DNA of 64,000 nt from Saccharum officinarum (taxonomy: Eukaryota; Streptophyta; Magnoliopsida; Poales; Poaceae), in the NCBI GenBank assembly GCA_020631735.1, contig CM036160.1:7114407-7178406 (forward strand), written 5' to 3'. Made by a program: the position numbers and the translations under genes. Under the pieces are notes generated by a model. The model did no database searches, was not told where the DNA came from, and saw only the letters and a list, made by a program, of their open reading frames with translations. Positions 45,245 through 58,100 of this stretch are shown piece after piece. How positions within the stretch are numbered: position 1 is the stretch's first letter; each line of letters opens with the position of its first letter.

Positions 45245-47536
45245 GTATATCTAATCTTTATTTTTGGAAACCATTGGACGATGAATACGAGATGGAAGGG
45301 AAAGGGAGGTGCTCGATCTGTGGCAAGGAGGAGGGATTGGCTGCTGGGATTTTCTTTCCCCTCCTCTCAGTCAGTCAATCACCGAATGCCCTTCCATATT
45401 AATTTTTCCTTTTCATGCATGGTCAATGACGGCATTGCCTTCCATAATGAACAGATACTAGGACGGTACGCGCGCGTTGCTGCGCGCGCAGCTGGTGGTC
45501 GCGCCTGTATGTGCTGGGTATGTTCGGTGTTTATATAAGGTTTGACCTCATCCTTGTTAGTGTAATCGACGGGATAATAGCAATGACATATAGCATATAC
45601 AGGAATCGGCATTATGAAGAAGACAATGATCATTATCCCACAGAGAGTAACTGTTGGGAAAGCTCATGTTGGTTTGACTCTAAGAAAATATATACTCCCT
45701 CCTTCCTAAAATATAAGGTATTTTAGCAATTTTAGGACAGATTATGGGATAAACCAAATGACGCATTTAACCTCCTTTAACTGTAGAGAGCTCTTGTTCT
45801 TACCATGTTTTTGAGTCAAGCAATATACACTAATAGAAAAATATGCATATGAATAATACGGTGGGAGCAGAAGTTAAACTGTAAACTCGGCTTCTGCAAA
45901 CCCGTGTTCGTAAAGTATATTAAAAACTTGGCAATTGCGGCAACATGACATATAAGAAATCTCTAAGATAATAAAGAACTTCAGTACGCCAGTCCTAATT
46001 AATGCAAATCACACAGAGCAAACCATGGCCATGCATCATCTTATACAATAACACGAATAAGATACCTCTAAAGGTATTGGCCCATACATGCATCTTCAAT
46101 TAAACTTGGTTGTTTGGCTTTTGATTAAGCCATTAGTACAAAGGCAAGAGGCATGAAAACAAATCTGATCCCTATCTCCCAAGTCATTCGTGCAAGGTCT
46201 CCTGGTCCAATAATAATTATGTGAACTATTCCATTGACAATTCTGTATGGCAGATCTTTCATATGCAGGGTGTAAACATCTACTAATCTAAATTAGCCTT
46301 AGGCCATACATCAAATATTTGTCGTTGCCATGCACAAGATGAAACGGAGCAGAAAGAAAGAGAGACCAGAGTAGGTCAGCTACCTTGGATTTGCATTGGT
46401 TACTTCACAAAATGGTTCCTGAAATCAATACATAACTACAAAAAAGGTTGTTATAGGAAGGCTGACATATATGATATATCTTGGTTGTACCTAAGGCATG
46501 GCATGACGGCAGGGGAATAAGAGGAAGGCGGGAAAGTATTGCAATATCCTACTTCTCAGTGATTGATTACTTATAAACTGTTGATATTGCTAGTAGCAAA
46601 AAGATTAACTTAGTTGAGCCATTAAACTAAAACTAAATCGAAATAGACTTGATGAAATGTAAGAGAAAAAAGTGAGGACACACGATGGTTTTCGTTGGAG
46701 AAGAATAATTTTATGATTTCTATCTCCACACACACAGACCGAAGAACAACATTACAATAGATTAAGAAACATTATTGGAAATGTGATGAGCAGTCTCCAA
46801 TCACTGCAATACACTAATGGAATAAACAACTTGTGTTCCTGGTGAAGATAATGTCAGTCAGGAGGTAGCCATGCTTTTCAAATAAAATAAGTGAAAAAGA
46901 AAAGAAGGATCAGAGGCAGGAGGCTACAACCAAAGCACACATGATAGCATATATAGGGGTGTAAGTTATAAAATTTTTAGGCCGAGTAGAGTACGTATGG
47001 TTTGAGACAGGCCAAAACATACAATTTTTGACTTGAGGCACAGGTGTGTCGGTACCTTCTGATTGCGTCTCTCCTATGCGGAGGCGTTGCACAGCACACG
47101 TTCTTCGTCGTGCATCGTGCTCTTCTTCCTGTGCCCGCCCTACTTCCTCCGCTTGACCTTTGCTCCCCTCCTCCCAAACCCTTTTCGCCACCTGATGCTT
47201 CCAGGAATTATAAACCTGATTAGGGTGAATGTAGCCTTGGCAAGAAGAAATTTTGCAAATCATGCTGCACGACAAAATCCTTCTATGACCCCACATATTT
47301 TTTGTATAATGCAGGGTCGAACTATTTTTTTGTTACATTTAAATTTTGTAACCAGCCAAACTCACATAGACAGTATATAATTGCCTTTTGTTCCTATCAC
47401 ATTGCACACAAAGTATCCAAAGCGGGTTGATGCAGATTGTAATAAAGAAACAAAAATGGAAAACACACACACGTGTCAGTTTTGAAGTCAATAATCAGAG
47501 ACAATTTAACCTTGACATTGAGGAAAAGGAAATTCG
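45245..47536. other. Intergenic, no gene seen
   Basis: The word actccctccttcctaaaata near 45693 is a Stowaway-like left end with no partner found. At 46977-47200 the minus strand has an exon-like open stretch rich in E, R and Q (KRVWEEGSKGQAEEVGRAQE) ending in GAAG|GTACC, unassigned. Confidence 0.4.
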
Positions 47537-48262
47537 ATGTCATCCAAAAATAAAAGTCATCGATCTACACATTGCTAAAAGAACTGAGACCATGAGTTCT
47601 CAATAGTATGGAGTACCTAAGAAAATGGATGATTACTGAAGATGGGAGCATAGCCATGCGCAGATGAGAGCAGGGCAGACCCTCTTTTCTGTATTTCTCT
47701 GTAAATTTAGAATTGGAGTCATGGTTTTACTGCAGCACTTCCCATGGCCATCAATTACAGAAACACTAGCCAAGCAAAGACTGAAAGCACGAAATCAATA
47801 AAAAAGCTACAGCAATAGGTACAGTAACAATAAGGAAGCAGGGACACCCTTGCATGAAAAGAAGAAAAAACAGTACCCCAATATGATAATACACAGGCAT
47901 CCAAAGAAAAAACAGAAGACGTCATCCAAAAATTAACTCACCAATGTACGCATGCTAAAAGAATTGGGACCATGAGTTCTGAATAATGAGGTATCTAAGA
48001 AAATGGCAATTACTGAAGATGGGAGCATACCATACACAGATGAGACCAGGGCAGACCCTCTTGTCTGTACTGCATCATTTCCATGGCCATCAATCACAGG
48101 AACACTGGTGAAGCAAAGAGTGAAAGACCAAATAAAAAAAACTGCAGCAATAGTTACCGGAACAATAAGGAAGCAGGAACACCCTTGCATGAAAAGAAAA
48201 AAAAACACTACTCCACTATAATAATACACAGGTATTCCAAACAAAAAAAACAGAAATCAGCA
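47537..48262. repeat. Tandem duplication, period about 380
   Basis: Unit 1 (about 47537-47910) and unit 2 (about 47918-48262) share, in order, catccaaaaat, gaccatgagttct, ctaagaaaatgg, tactgaagatgggagcata, agggcagaccctctt, ccatggccatcaat and acacccttgcatgaaaag. Unit 2 lacks about 35 bases present in unit 1. It is non-coding. Confidence 0.85.
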
Positions 48263-51200
48263 ACACAGGTAAAATGTACCATCTTATATGGACCAAAAAG
48301 ATCCCATGTTTAAATGCAAGATCCTCTAAGAAGGGGACAACAACTACTGGATATAGGGTAAAAACTTGATTTGGTTGAAATGGCCTTGTTAGTTGCATCT
48401 CCATGATTAAATGCAAAGAGAAGATCATGGACATCAACAATTTTGTTTGGAGTGCATTCAAAACTTGTGATAAATTAAAAAATATATGATCAACCTAAAT
48501 GTATAACAGATTTAACAAAACAGCCAGGGACATTCATCCAAACTAATAAATAAGCTTATAGCACCATGCAGATACCCTATCCAATCCTGAAAATCAAAAG
48601 CAACTTTTAGGAAGACAACAGGAACAGATGGAAAAAAATTCCATCACTATGTTCTAAAGTAACTATGCATCGGTTGGTGAAATATTTAGGATGAAGTAAA
48701 CACAAACAAACATGTAAATACACATGCTTCAATCCAAAGGAAGCTAGCAGCCAGGGCCAGAATATTAGAAAACCAGGTACTACTAACGAAAGGAACATAA
48801 CCCAAATAGGAATATTTGGAATAACTAAATGGAATTATAGTTGGCCAGCACCAAGCAATCAGAAGAAGAAAAAACCACCATCTGCAACAGCAGAACCTGA
48901 CACTGTGCATTTACATAGATCAACATTTAGAGCAAGAGGGTGGACAACTAATGACATGAACAATAGTTTAGTAGCATAGGTAGGAAAAAGAATAGAAAAA
49001 TTTATCAACTGGCGCAAAGCATAATTATAGGTAAAATTGAATCTAAAATGTGGTTTGTGTTATGGTCACATTTCCTCAAACAGTTCAGGGGCATGAAGGC
49101 AAATGAGAGATCGCAATACCTTGGGCTCCTGTACTGTACCCACAATAGCGCAATGACGAATTGCTGCACCACTCCCACAAGCATCCCAGGTTGGCCTGCA
49201 GCCTCGGCAGCAGCAGCTGTGCTGCTGCGCCATCCCCCTTGGAGGAGAAGGCCATGACGGAGTGTGAGAGGACTAGGATGAGGAGGGAAAGCGACCCAAG
49301 TAAGAAGAGGGGAGTTGGGGAGGCGATGCCGCAGAAGTACATCCTGTGATGGCAGCGGCCTCCATCTTGAGCAGCTCGTGAAGGCTCCAGTGGTCCAGCA
49401 ACAGCAGACAACACGGGTCCGTCTGTAGATCAAAAACCAAATCACTTTGGGGGACGGAGAGGGATGAATAAAAGAGAGAGAGAGAACGGTAGTTGTGGAC
49501 TTGTGGGTGTGTGCACCGACCTCACAAATTGCATCCGCCCTCCTACCTTGTTTCGCGGACTGACACGATTGAAAGCATCAGGCAGACCAGGAGGATAGCC
49601 GCGGGGTGGAGCTCTGTCCGCAGAAGCGATGGCCTGCCGGAGGTCGGTGACGGCGTAGGGCAAACCAATGCTGAAACCGACGACACGGCAGCCGAAACAC
49701 CATTCGTTCCCCGCGCTGGTGAGAGAGGATTCAGAGAGGGGGAGAAGACGACCGACACAAAGACAGGGATTTCTTCTCCACACATGGAGGACTCTGGAGA
49801 CCCGCAGCAGCACGTAGGGAGGACGCCACTGACATAGTGGGGGCCACATGCCTAGCAGGGGATATGCACGCACCTCACGCGATGGACCAACCAGACACGC
49901 GAGACAGGACACCACCGCAGGATTGCCACGCGGCCGTAGCTAAGCTGGAGAGCCTCCCGATGGGGGCGGATACTTTCCCCGATTAGGATGTAGATATAGC
50001 TACGGGATTGTCTCCTGGTCGATTTTTTATTTTTCCCTCCGCCGCGCTGACTGATCTTCCATATTCATTACAATAATAATACCTATGATTTAATTATTTC
50101 TACATATTGCTGATCGTGAATCTTGCTACAGACACTTAAATGGATATCTTATCATACAGTATATGTCTACGTGGAATAGACCAAAAGCCACACATATTTA
50201 TATAGTAAGTATAACACTTTGTTTTAAGTTTTTGAGGAAGCTTTTTCAAGAGACGCATTATTACTCATGCGATAACACTAATATTTACATATATATACTC
50301 AAATGTGTGATAGGATGGTACGGAGATTTGGCGGAACTTGTTGGTGGATTTATTGGCGCATGAGAGAAATAGATATCGGAGATTTCTTCCTACCGATATT
50401 AAACATTATCTTAGCCGCATCACGGAAAGATCTATAAAATAGAATTTGTGAACCTGTGACGCCGCACTCTGTGACTGTGTTTGATTTCACAAACTTTGCT
50501 TTTTAAGATAATGTCACTTTAATGTTGGTATTTAAGTTTTACAGTATTATTATCTTATTGTGCGATCCATGTGTTTTAAATACAAAATGTTAGCTATTCC
50601 GTAGCAACGTACGGACACACTACCTAGTATAATAAAAAGGAAAAAAAAAGAGAAGCTAAGTACTCGTACCAGCCTTCCGAGAGTGGTTGGCTGCGCTTCG
50701 ATTCGTGCACTGGATGGCTTCGTGCGCTACGTGGGCCGTTGCCTCGGTCGCTGGGCCGATTATACCGTATACGGAGTACTCGTCAACGCGCGGGAAGTCG
50801 CTGCAGACCCGTATACTCGCGAACGCGCGGAAAGTCGCTGCGGAATCATCGGCGTGGTGTTCCGGTCCGAACGTTCAGATCGGAAGATTTCCGGTGAACG
50901 TCGGCCATGCTCGTGCTCCCATACTCCCACTTCCAAAAAAGTGAAAAACACGATCAAAATCTGCATAAAAAAACCAACCAAAAATACAAATCGGTAGATG
51001 ATCCAAGGATACATGCTCATGCAAAATTTGAGAAGGAACAAAAGTTTGTGCAAGAAGAAACCAAAAACAGAAAATCAGCATGTTTATTGGGTCAGGTGCA
51101 CACAACCCGCACCTATTCATATGCTGTCATGCTGATATGTCTTTTTTGTTTCTCTTTATTTTATACAATTTTTTTTATCTTTAAATTCGGCCTGAGCATG

Positions 51201-51632
51201 CATATTTATATCGTCTATCCATTTATATTTTTGGTTGATTTTTCATACACATTTTGATGGTTGTTTTGGAAACTGGAGCATGGGAAGGTGTGGGAGCTAG
51301 CAGTAGAGCGGACCTAGCAGAAAATTTGACTAGAGTCACACTAATGATGATCACAAGATTAACCTTAAGTTTCTTGCTATGTGAGAGCCTTGTCATTCAT
51401 TTGAGTGGGGGCATTAATGGTGAAAAATAGTCAAAAATCACTTATAACAATTTTTGAGTGGTGGCTTGTGCGCTCACTCGGCACTACCTAGTTTCGCCCC
51501 TGGCAAGCACAGGAGACATTGTCAGCTTTCCAGCCTCCCATTGCCCGATCCATTTCAATTCATCATCCCAACGAGTGGTTTGATTGGAAGAGAGGGATGG
51601 TTAACGATTTTGTTTAGAATTATATAGGGTCG
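48263..51632. other. Intergenic, no gene I can support
   Basis: Moderately GC-rich stretches at 49085-49440 and 49490-49910 are open in several frames on both strands with no domain. A minus-strand frame at 49085-49414 has a leucine-rich segment resembling a signal anchor, but nothing else supports it. Near 50760-50860 two copies of aacgcgcgg(g)aagtcgctgc form a 50-base-spaced repeat. At 51300-51500 is a probable DNA transposon remnant (tagtttcgcccctgg). Confidence 0.4.
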
Positions 51633-51830
51633 GTTTGGTACAACTCAGCTTTAGTAATAAAGTAGTATTTTTTGGTTCCATAAATAAGCTTTACCAAAAA
51701 AAAGTTAAAGCTAGTTTTTAAAAAAGATTTAAAAAAATGCTGGTTTCATAAAAAAATATTTGGTAAAACAACTTTTCGTGAAAGATAGTAGAAAGAGGTG
51801 GAAGAATCTAGTATTTTTTAGGGCCCCCCT
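51633..51830. mobile_element. MITE related to the one at 14.26 kb
   Basis: It starts cggtttggtacaactcagct and shares ordered words with 14263-14480, including aacaacttttcgtgaaagat and gaagaatcta. It has no coding capacity. Confidence 0.55.
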
Positions 51831-51985
51831 TTGGCACAGGTCCTGGCCCCAGCTGATAAGAACCACTTCTCTATTTACCCTACGAGCTGGGAGCTATAAA
51901 AAAAACCGCTCTCCACTGCTTCCCGCCGCTCTCCATTCATTTGCCACGAGAATCACTTTAAAATTAATTCTCACTTGCTTCCCAC

Positions 51986-52261
51986 TAGGGATGAAAACGG
52001 ATCGGATACGGACGGATATCACTGATATCGTATTTGTTTTCATATTTATGTCCGGATTCGGATTCGAATACGGATAGTATAAAAAATGTCGGATAGAATA
52101 TGATTGGATATCGACATCATAAATATATGATTTAAATATTCGGATACGAATACGGTATCGGATGTTAAATATCCGGACTCGGATACGGACGGATTAAAAC
52201 CCCTCTAAACAAATTCGGTCCCGAATACGGTCGAAAAATATCCGTACCATTTTCATCCCTA
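51986..52261. mobile_element. hAT-type MITE with 8-bp target-site duplication
   Basis: It begins tagggatgaaaacggatcgg and ends with the inverted form (ccattttcatcccta). The flanks are cttcccac (51978-51985) and cttctcac (52262-52269), differing at one base. The eight-base duplication fits hAT. The body is made of repeated cggatac/gtatccg words. It is nested in another short repeat whose halves are at 51830-51985 and 52262-52340. Confidence 0.82.
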
Positions 52262-52347
52262 CTTCTCACCTTGCTCCCAACCAGAATCACTCCTTTCGAA
52301 AGAAGTGAAGCTCAAGAATCAATAAGTGAACCTCTACCATAGTGACC

Positions 52348-53205
52348 TGTCACACCCCAAATTTTTTAATTTTGGGTTGTGCTTAGAAAACACTAAATAA
52401 AATAAATAATTTCAATATTTGAATAAATTTATTTGATAAGTTAAGTTGCTGCTAATTTAAATATAGAAAATTGTGGTTTTAAACTTTTTCATATTAATTT
52501 GATAATGTGGTGTTTGTGTGATGCTTGTCTTTGGTGTTGGTGAATGCTATTATTTTCAAAATACCATAGGACGACGTTTACTTCTCATCAGAAAACTTTT
52601 TGGCATTTTCTGGATTTAAAATTTCAATTTCCGTGAGCTTAATCTTTTCTATTGATCTTTTCATTAATCTTTTCATGAGCTCAAAATTATTTAGTTGAGT
52701 TCCTTATCTTTCCAAGAGTCTCTAGGATTTTTCCCGTGATTTTTCGGAGCTCCGGGCTATTTTTCACGGCCAAAAAGGTAATTCTAGGTTTTCTGGAATT
52801 ATTTTTATTCGCGAAATTAAAATTATCCCGAAATTAAGAAATTTCGAAAAGTTTCCAAACCCTAGACTATGCCGGTGTTCTCCTCGACACGCTGATCGCA
52901 GATCTAAAAACCCCATCGCGAGCCGCCACTCGTAGCTCCCTCCATCTCTCGTCGAAGTTCGTCATGTATAGCTTGCGTTCCGGCGAACTTCCGGCGAAGG
53001 TTCGACGAGCTTTTCCGGCCAGGTTTCTCATCTCCAGCGAATTCCGCCTCCACTCCGAGGTTCGTCTCGATCTTCTCTACACCGGCACGTCTTCCTTTTC
53101 GCGAATTCGTACTTGTTGCGTTGTTTCCCTAACTTCTCTCCCTTTTCCGGCGAGGAGCACCCATGGTTGACGTTGTTCATCTTCTCTGGCCACAGACGTG
53201 CGCCT
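52348..53205 (+). repeat. Gypsy-type LTR fragment, interrupted by copia copy B
   Basis: It begins tgtcacaccccaaatttttt, a start and TG terminus typical of grass Ty3-gypsy LTRs. It runs through an AT-rich 500 bases to a GC-rich part and stops where the copia copy B LTR begins at 53206. The remainder and the element it belongs to are not visible, so a solo LTR is possible. Confidence 0.55.
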
Positions 53206-53736
53206 TGTTGGATTGATCTCTCCACCGAGTGGCCCAACGGCCACTTGGACCCTTGGTCACGCGCCCTGATTAGGGGCGCCCAACCCTAAATGGTTGGTGG
53301 GCCCCCGTCACACTGCGCTATAAAAACAGGTGGGGGCCGGCGGCTCTACCTACGAGGTTCGCCTGAGCCGCACTCCCCACCTACAAACCCTAATCCCGAT
53401 CTAAGAGAGGGGCGCAGCCAGTGACGGGAAACGCCACCGACCGCGCCGCCACTGCATCTCCGACTCCACTGCACCGCCAATCTCCACTGCATCACACTCC
53501 CCTTCCCCGACCACCGCTGCCCGTGTGCAGAGCATCATCAACGAACCAGCGATGGCCGGCACCAGCTCCAACTCCATTGCCACTGCTCTTCCTTCGGATG
53601 GTTTGCACACACCCTAATCCTCTCTCTCTACCTCTCGGATCCGGTAGATCTCATACTAGGTTTTGTTGTTTATACCCAAAATGCAAAAGCTTGTACCCCA
53701 CTGGATCTATGTCCTAATGCTGCGAGCACTCTAACA
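53206..53736 (+). repeat. 5' LTR of copia copy B
   Basis: Starts TGTTGG and ends CTAACA (531 bases). It has a TATA box (gcgctataaaaacagg near 53317) in the same relative place as copy A. Confidence 0.83.
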
Positions 53737-53737
53737 A

Positions 53738-53748
53738 TGGTATCAGAG
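53738..53748 (+). other. Primer-binding site, copia copy B
   Basis: TGGTATCAGAG lies one base after the LTR end, matching initiator-Met tRNA. Confidence 0.8.
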
Positions 53749-54698
53749 GACTGGATCTAGGTGTAGATCCAGTTTGGGGAAAAGAAAAGAAGAAAGAAAC
53801 ACCGTTTTTCAAATAAGAAAGAAATCAAAATCAGAACCCTAACCCTAACAAAGAACAGAGAGGAGGCGGTGAAAGTTTAGAGCCTTCTACCTGGGCCTCT
53901 GACCGCCCCGTCTCGCCGACGGCTCGTCTCCATGGCCGGTGAACGGGACAGATAGAACCACCGCACGACATGGACCCTTCGGCGCGCAGACACGGTTGAA
54001 GGGCACCACCGTGAGGCCGCTCGACTGCGGCGTGCTCAGCCATGGGCGAGCACGCGCGCCGGCGAGGGGGCCCGAGGTGGCGCCGGTTTTCCCTCCACCC
54101 GTCACCATGCCCAGTAGCTGCGGCTGCTGCTGTGTGAGAGAAGAACGGGAAAGAAGTGAAAATGAGTTAGGGTTTTTGGGCGGACGGCAGCCGGGCGGGT
54201 TTTTTTATTCCTCCCGACATCGCCGGACGACCGTCGGATCGTCTTTGACGACCGAGATGAAAAGCCGCCGCATAGGGCCGGGATTGAGCCCACGCGGGCA
54301 GAAGGAATGCCGGCCCAGGCCCAGGTTGCGGCCTGGGCGCGGCAGTGCTGGACGCAAGGCTCGGTGACGGACCGTTTTCGCCAACTGGGTTGGCTAAGCG
54401 CCTAGATGGGCTGCGCAGCTAATGAGTGCACAGAGCGCATGTGCTGCTGCAGCTGGGCTTCCATGCCGAAATTGTTAAATTTGAACAGTAAAGAACTTAA
54501 TTCCATTTTAATTTTTTCCAGAAGCTAATTTTAATGCCCACTGATGTTAAATTAGATGATCATTTCTGTACAAAATTTATCCAACGATATTTTTGTTCAG
54601 TAAACAGTAAAGTTGCTTCTGGAAAATATTATCATGAGAATTTTATTCAAAGTTTCTGCTGCGTACTTAATGTTGTTAATTTCATTATTAAATTCGAA

Positions 54699-54901
54699 CC
54701 AACGGGAGGATTTAATTTTAAAAATGGATATATTTATAGATTATTATAATATTGTTATTATTCTGACCAACGTTGATTAATAGCAGTATTATGATGTTAT
54801 TATGTGATTTTGTCATGCATTAATTCTATTTCTGCCCAACGGTGATCTAGAATTAGTGTAAAAATGATATTTTTGTATGTTTTAATTTTGACCAACGTTG
54901 G
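54699..54901 (+). repeat. Periodic CCAACGTTGG-type motifs in the copy B leader
   Basis: ccaacggg (54699), ccaacgttg (54767), cccaacggtg (54835) and the perfect ten-base palindrome ccaacgttgg (54892) recur every 56-69 bases. Order and spacing mirror copy A. Confidence 0.75.
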
Positions 54902-54977
54902 AATTAAAGCATGCAATTATTTTTGGTACTTATGTTCTCACTCTATATGATTTGTGTTTACATGAGGTTACTCTTTG

Positions 54978-55128
54978 ATGGGGTTTATCAAAGATACTCC
55001 ACCCCTCAAAGGTGACAACTACATCGAATGGAAGAAGAAAATTGACCTCACTTTTGTATTGGCCGAGGTGGACTGAGTGGTCACCACACCATGCCCTACT
55101 AAACCAGTGGCACCGGTGAGGGACGCCA
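54978..55128 (+). pseudogene. Copia copy B gag, N-terminal fragment
   Basis: The frame from ATG 54978 reads MGFIKDTPPLKGDNYIEWKK and then a block like the copy A gag start. It has an in-frame TGA at 55074-55076 where a tryptophan would be expected, continues as VVTTPCPTKP, and is cut at 55128 by the gypsy LTR. Confidence 0.7.
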
Positions 55129-58100
55129 TGTAACACCCTCGGTGTTACCGTGTGTAACTTTGCACTAAAACATGTCATGAGCTTTTTATTTATGTGTTTT
55201 AGCTTGCGCCTTGTTCGTAGGATCTTTTTAGTAAAGCGAATTAGCCTATGAAATTATTAAATTGAAGGTTTCCGCGTTAACCGGGTTGTAGCGATTAAGG
55301 TTCAAAACGAAGTTTATTTAACAAAACTGTTTACAACTTGTATATAACGCTTTAACGAGTTGTGAGGTAATGTTTTCGAGGAGTGTACTGCAACCTGTGC
55401 GGGGGCGAAGTAATTTCGTTAGCTAGCCTTCCTAATAACCTGAAACGCGAGCTCGCAACGTAATTCAACCCTGGACTTAGTGTTTCTCTAGTCGTGTGAC
55501 AGCTTGGCAAGGCCGTGTTGGCGAGTCCGTTCCATGAAATCTAGTTCTAGGGTGGCAGCATGTTTTGGCTCGGGTCGTTAGCCTAGGGTGCCCTCTTTGT
55601 GTTGAAGGAGGTCATTCAGTTTGTAGCCCAACCGTTTAGGAGTTGCTAAGGCTTTAAAATTCGTGCGTGTGCTCCTTCGCGTTTGGTTGGCCAGCCGAGC
55701 GCGGTCACCGCGTGGTCGCTGTGCGTGTCGTGCTGCGTCGCGCCGCGGGCCCGTGCGCTGCCGCGGAAGGAGGCTGGCCGAGGCCGTTGTGTCTTGGCAC
55801 TGTGGCAGTTGACGTTGTGCGTGCGTTTTCCCCCTTTTTATGGTCGGCTTCGCTCGACTTCTCGGGAGCTCTTATAGTTGCTCCAAACGGTCCGCCCTGT
55901 CTTTCTCTTCGCTGTGCGCCCGTTGGTTGGAGCTGTGGTGCTCCTGTTCCTTCCATGGCACGGCCGTGTCCGTCCGGGGCGCCACCGCACCCCTCGGGTC
56001 GCGCGTGGCCAGGTCATCTCGGGCAAGCTCGAATAAAGCCACCACCTCGGCCGTGTTCGTGGTAAGTCACCGATGCTCGTAGACCATCTCGTTCGGTTTG
56101 CCTTGGTCGCAGTTCACCGGAACGACGGTGCCACTCCCTGCAGGTTGCCGCTGCCGTGGTGGAGTCGCCCTGTTTCGTCTCCGCTCTCCGAACCGCCGTC
56201 CGTCATCGCGGGTCACTTGGTAAGTGGGTGTTTCCCCCTTAGGTGCGAGGTAGAGGTCTTCCTCTGGCTGGCGTAACCGGCCAGTGCTGGCCAGAGCCGC
56301 GCCGGCGTGCGGAGGGACGCCGGGGACCGCCTAGTTGTAAAGACGAGTTTTCAGAAGGGTGCTTGTGCAAGGTCTCTGAGTGCGGGAATAGTGCCTAGTT
56401 TGATCGTGGCATTAGCAATTAGTTCGGGGGCTTGTCTGAAAGATTGCCGACGCATGCGGGTTCCCCGGCCGTGGGCCGTGCCGTAGGTCGCGTGTGCGGG
56501 CGCACGTTGCGTGCGGTTTGGGCCGTCCGGGAGGATGCTCTTCATATTTTAGCGATTTTAGAATTGCTTTTGTAATTTAGTTTTGAACCAAACTTTGATG
56601 AATTATAGCGCCTTGTGTAGAGGTCCAAAAATCATGAAACCACTTTAGTTGAGTTTCTAAATTCGTGCTCTATCAGTTAGTGAATTCCTTTCTTGTAGTG
56701 CTGTAATGATGCTCGATCGATTAAATCAATGCTTAAAGCGACGAATATTAATGCAACCTTTTTGTAGGAAATTTTCGTGGCAAATCGAGGATATCCCTAG
56801 CTCTAAAAATTTTTACAGTAGATGCTTAATATTGTTAGTTTCTTACTGAAATTTTTATGGCCATTAAATAGCTTGTTTATTAGGGTATCTAATTTTCCCT
56901 AGTAGTGCTTGTAGTAAATCGGTAATCGGAAAGTGGTGCGCTTGTTAGTTGCCAAGTTGGATTGCTTCAGGTTAACCTTGTTAGTAGAAAGATAATAGCT
57001 TAGCATATTAGCTATTTGGGTTACCGTGTCATCCTTTTAAGTGTGGCCCTATCATTGCATGCATGTAGATCACGAGGGAGTCGAGTACGTGGCCGTGGAG
57101 GAGCCGGACTACGATGAAGTCATCGAGGAGTACGAGGAGGAAATCTTTGTACCGGAGGAGTTCCAGGAGCCGCCCGCGACTGACACCTCTGACTTTGTGC
57201 CTGCCCAAGGCAAGCCCCGGTGCATAACCCTTATTTTTGCAAATCGGATTTATATTTAAATGTTGTGCATTTAAGTTACAGGAATTTTATGATGCCCACA
57301 TGCATATATACATACCCATGAGTCTTACTAGTACAGGATCGCGTAGTTGCTTGCTTAGGATTATCGGTAGAGTGAGCAACCTGTCGTTGCTCACAATAGA
57401 GAGTTACTCATATGATTATTACATTTTGGATAACATGGTGGAAAGGAAATGGCGACCGGGCAGGGATGTGGTATGGGTATTGGTGGGTGTAGCAAGTTAT
57501 GCCCCGTGGCCACGGGGCATAATTGGGTTGCACTGTTTCCCTGTCCGTGTCAATTAAGGACCGTTCGTTGCATGGACCCTGGTCAAGTCACAGATCTTCT
57601 TATCCCGAGCATATACTAGCGGATGGGGGCTAGGAAGACTTGTTACTCTCTTGTCATGGGCTCCGGCTCTTTCCGGACCGACTGATTGGAGGCGGGGATA
57701 GGTGGAGGTCTTAGCACCGTATTGAGGCCGGGCCTCAAGTACGGGAGCTAGGAGTCCAAGTTTGGACGGGGACCTAGAAACCCGTGACAGGAGAGAAACG
57801 GGTTGGTCTTGCTTGTGCCTAGGATACAAGCGAGGCGTGTGTTTTTCGGGATACCCAGCTGGGCATATTGATTCGCGAATCGCCGTTTCTGCGTGACGGT
57901 ACGGCTTGGCTACGCTCTGGCATCGTAGTAATGATTGGCTAATGAAATGATGAAGAAATGGTCCTGTTTTGCTCAACTTTTGCTTGATTATAGCATAGGT
58001 GCTTACATAGATTATTGTTTAATGAATAAAATGTGGCTTCTAAAAAGTTCAGAATTAAGGACACACTGTTAGTGCTGCTTCTCGCAAACAAGAAAACCCA

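Larger units (their letters stand above)
53206..55128 (+). mobile_element. Ty1-copia element copy B, cut by the Tekay-type insertion
   Basis: The LTR spans 53206-53736, the primer site 53738-53748, a long leader runs to about 54977, and a gag start follows. It is cut at 55128 by the gypsy LTR. It is the same family as copy A: both LTRs begin TGTTGG, share the ggttggtgggcccccgtc and ctaatcccgatcta blocks, and end CTAACA. The two copies are in opposite orientation and about 22 kb apart. Confidence 0.85.

Noticed and set aside
49085..49445. Possible small secreted protein on the minus strand
   Set aside because: Two minus frames and the plus strand are all open; the leucine-rich run alone is not enough.
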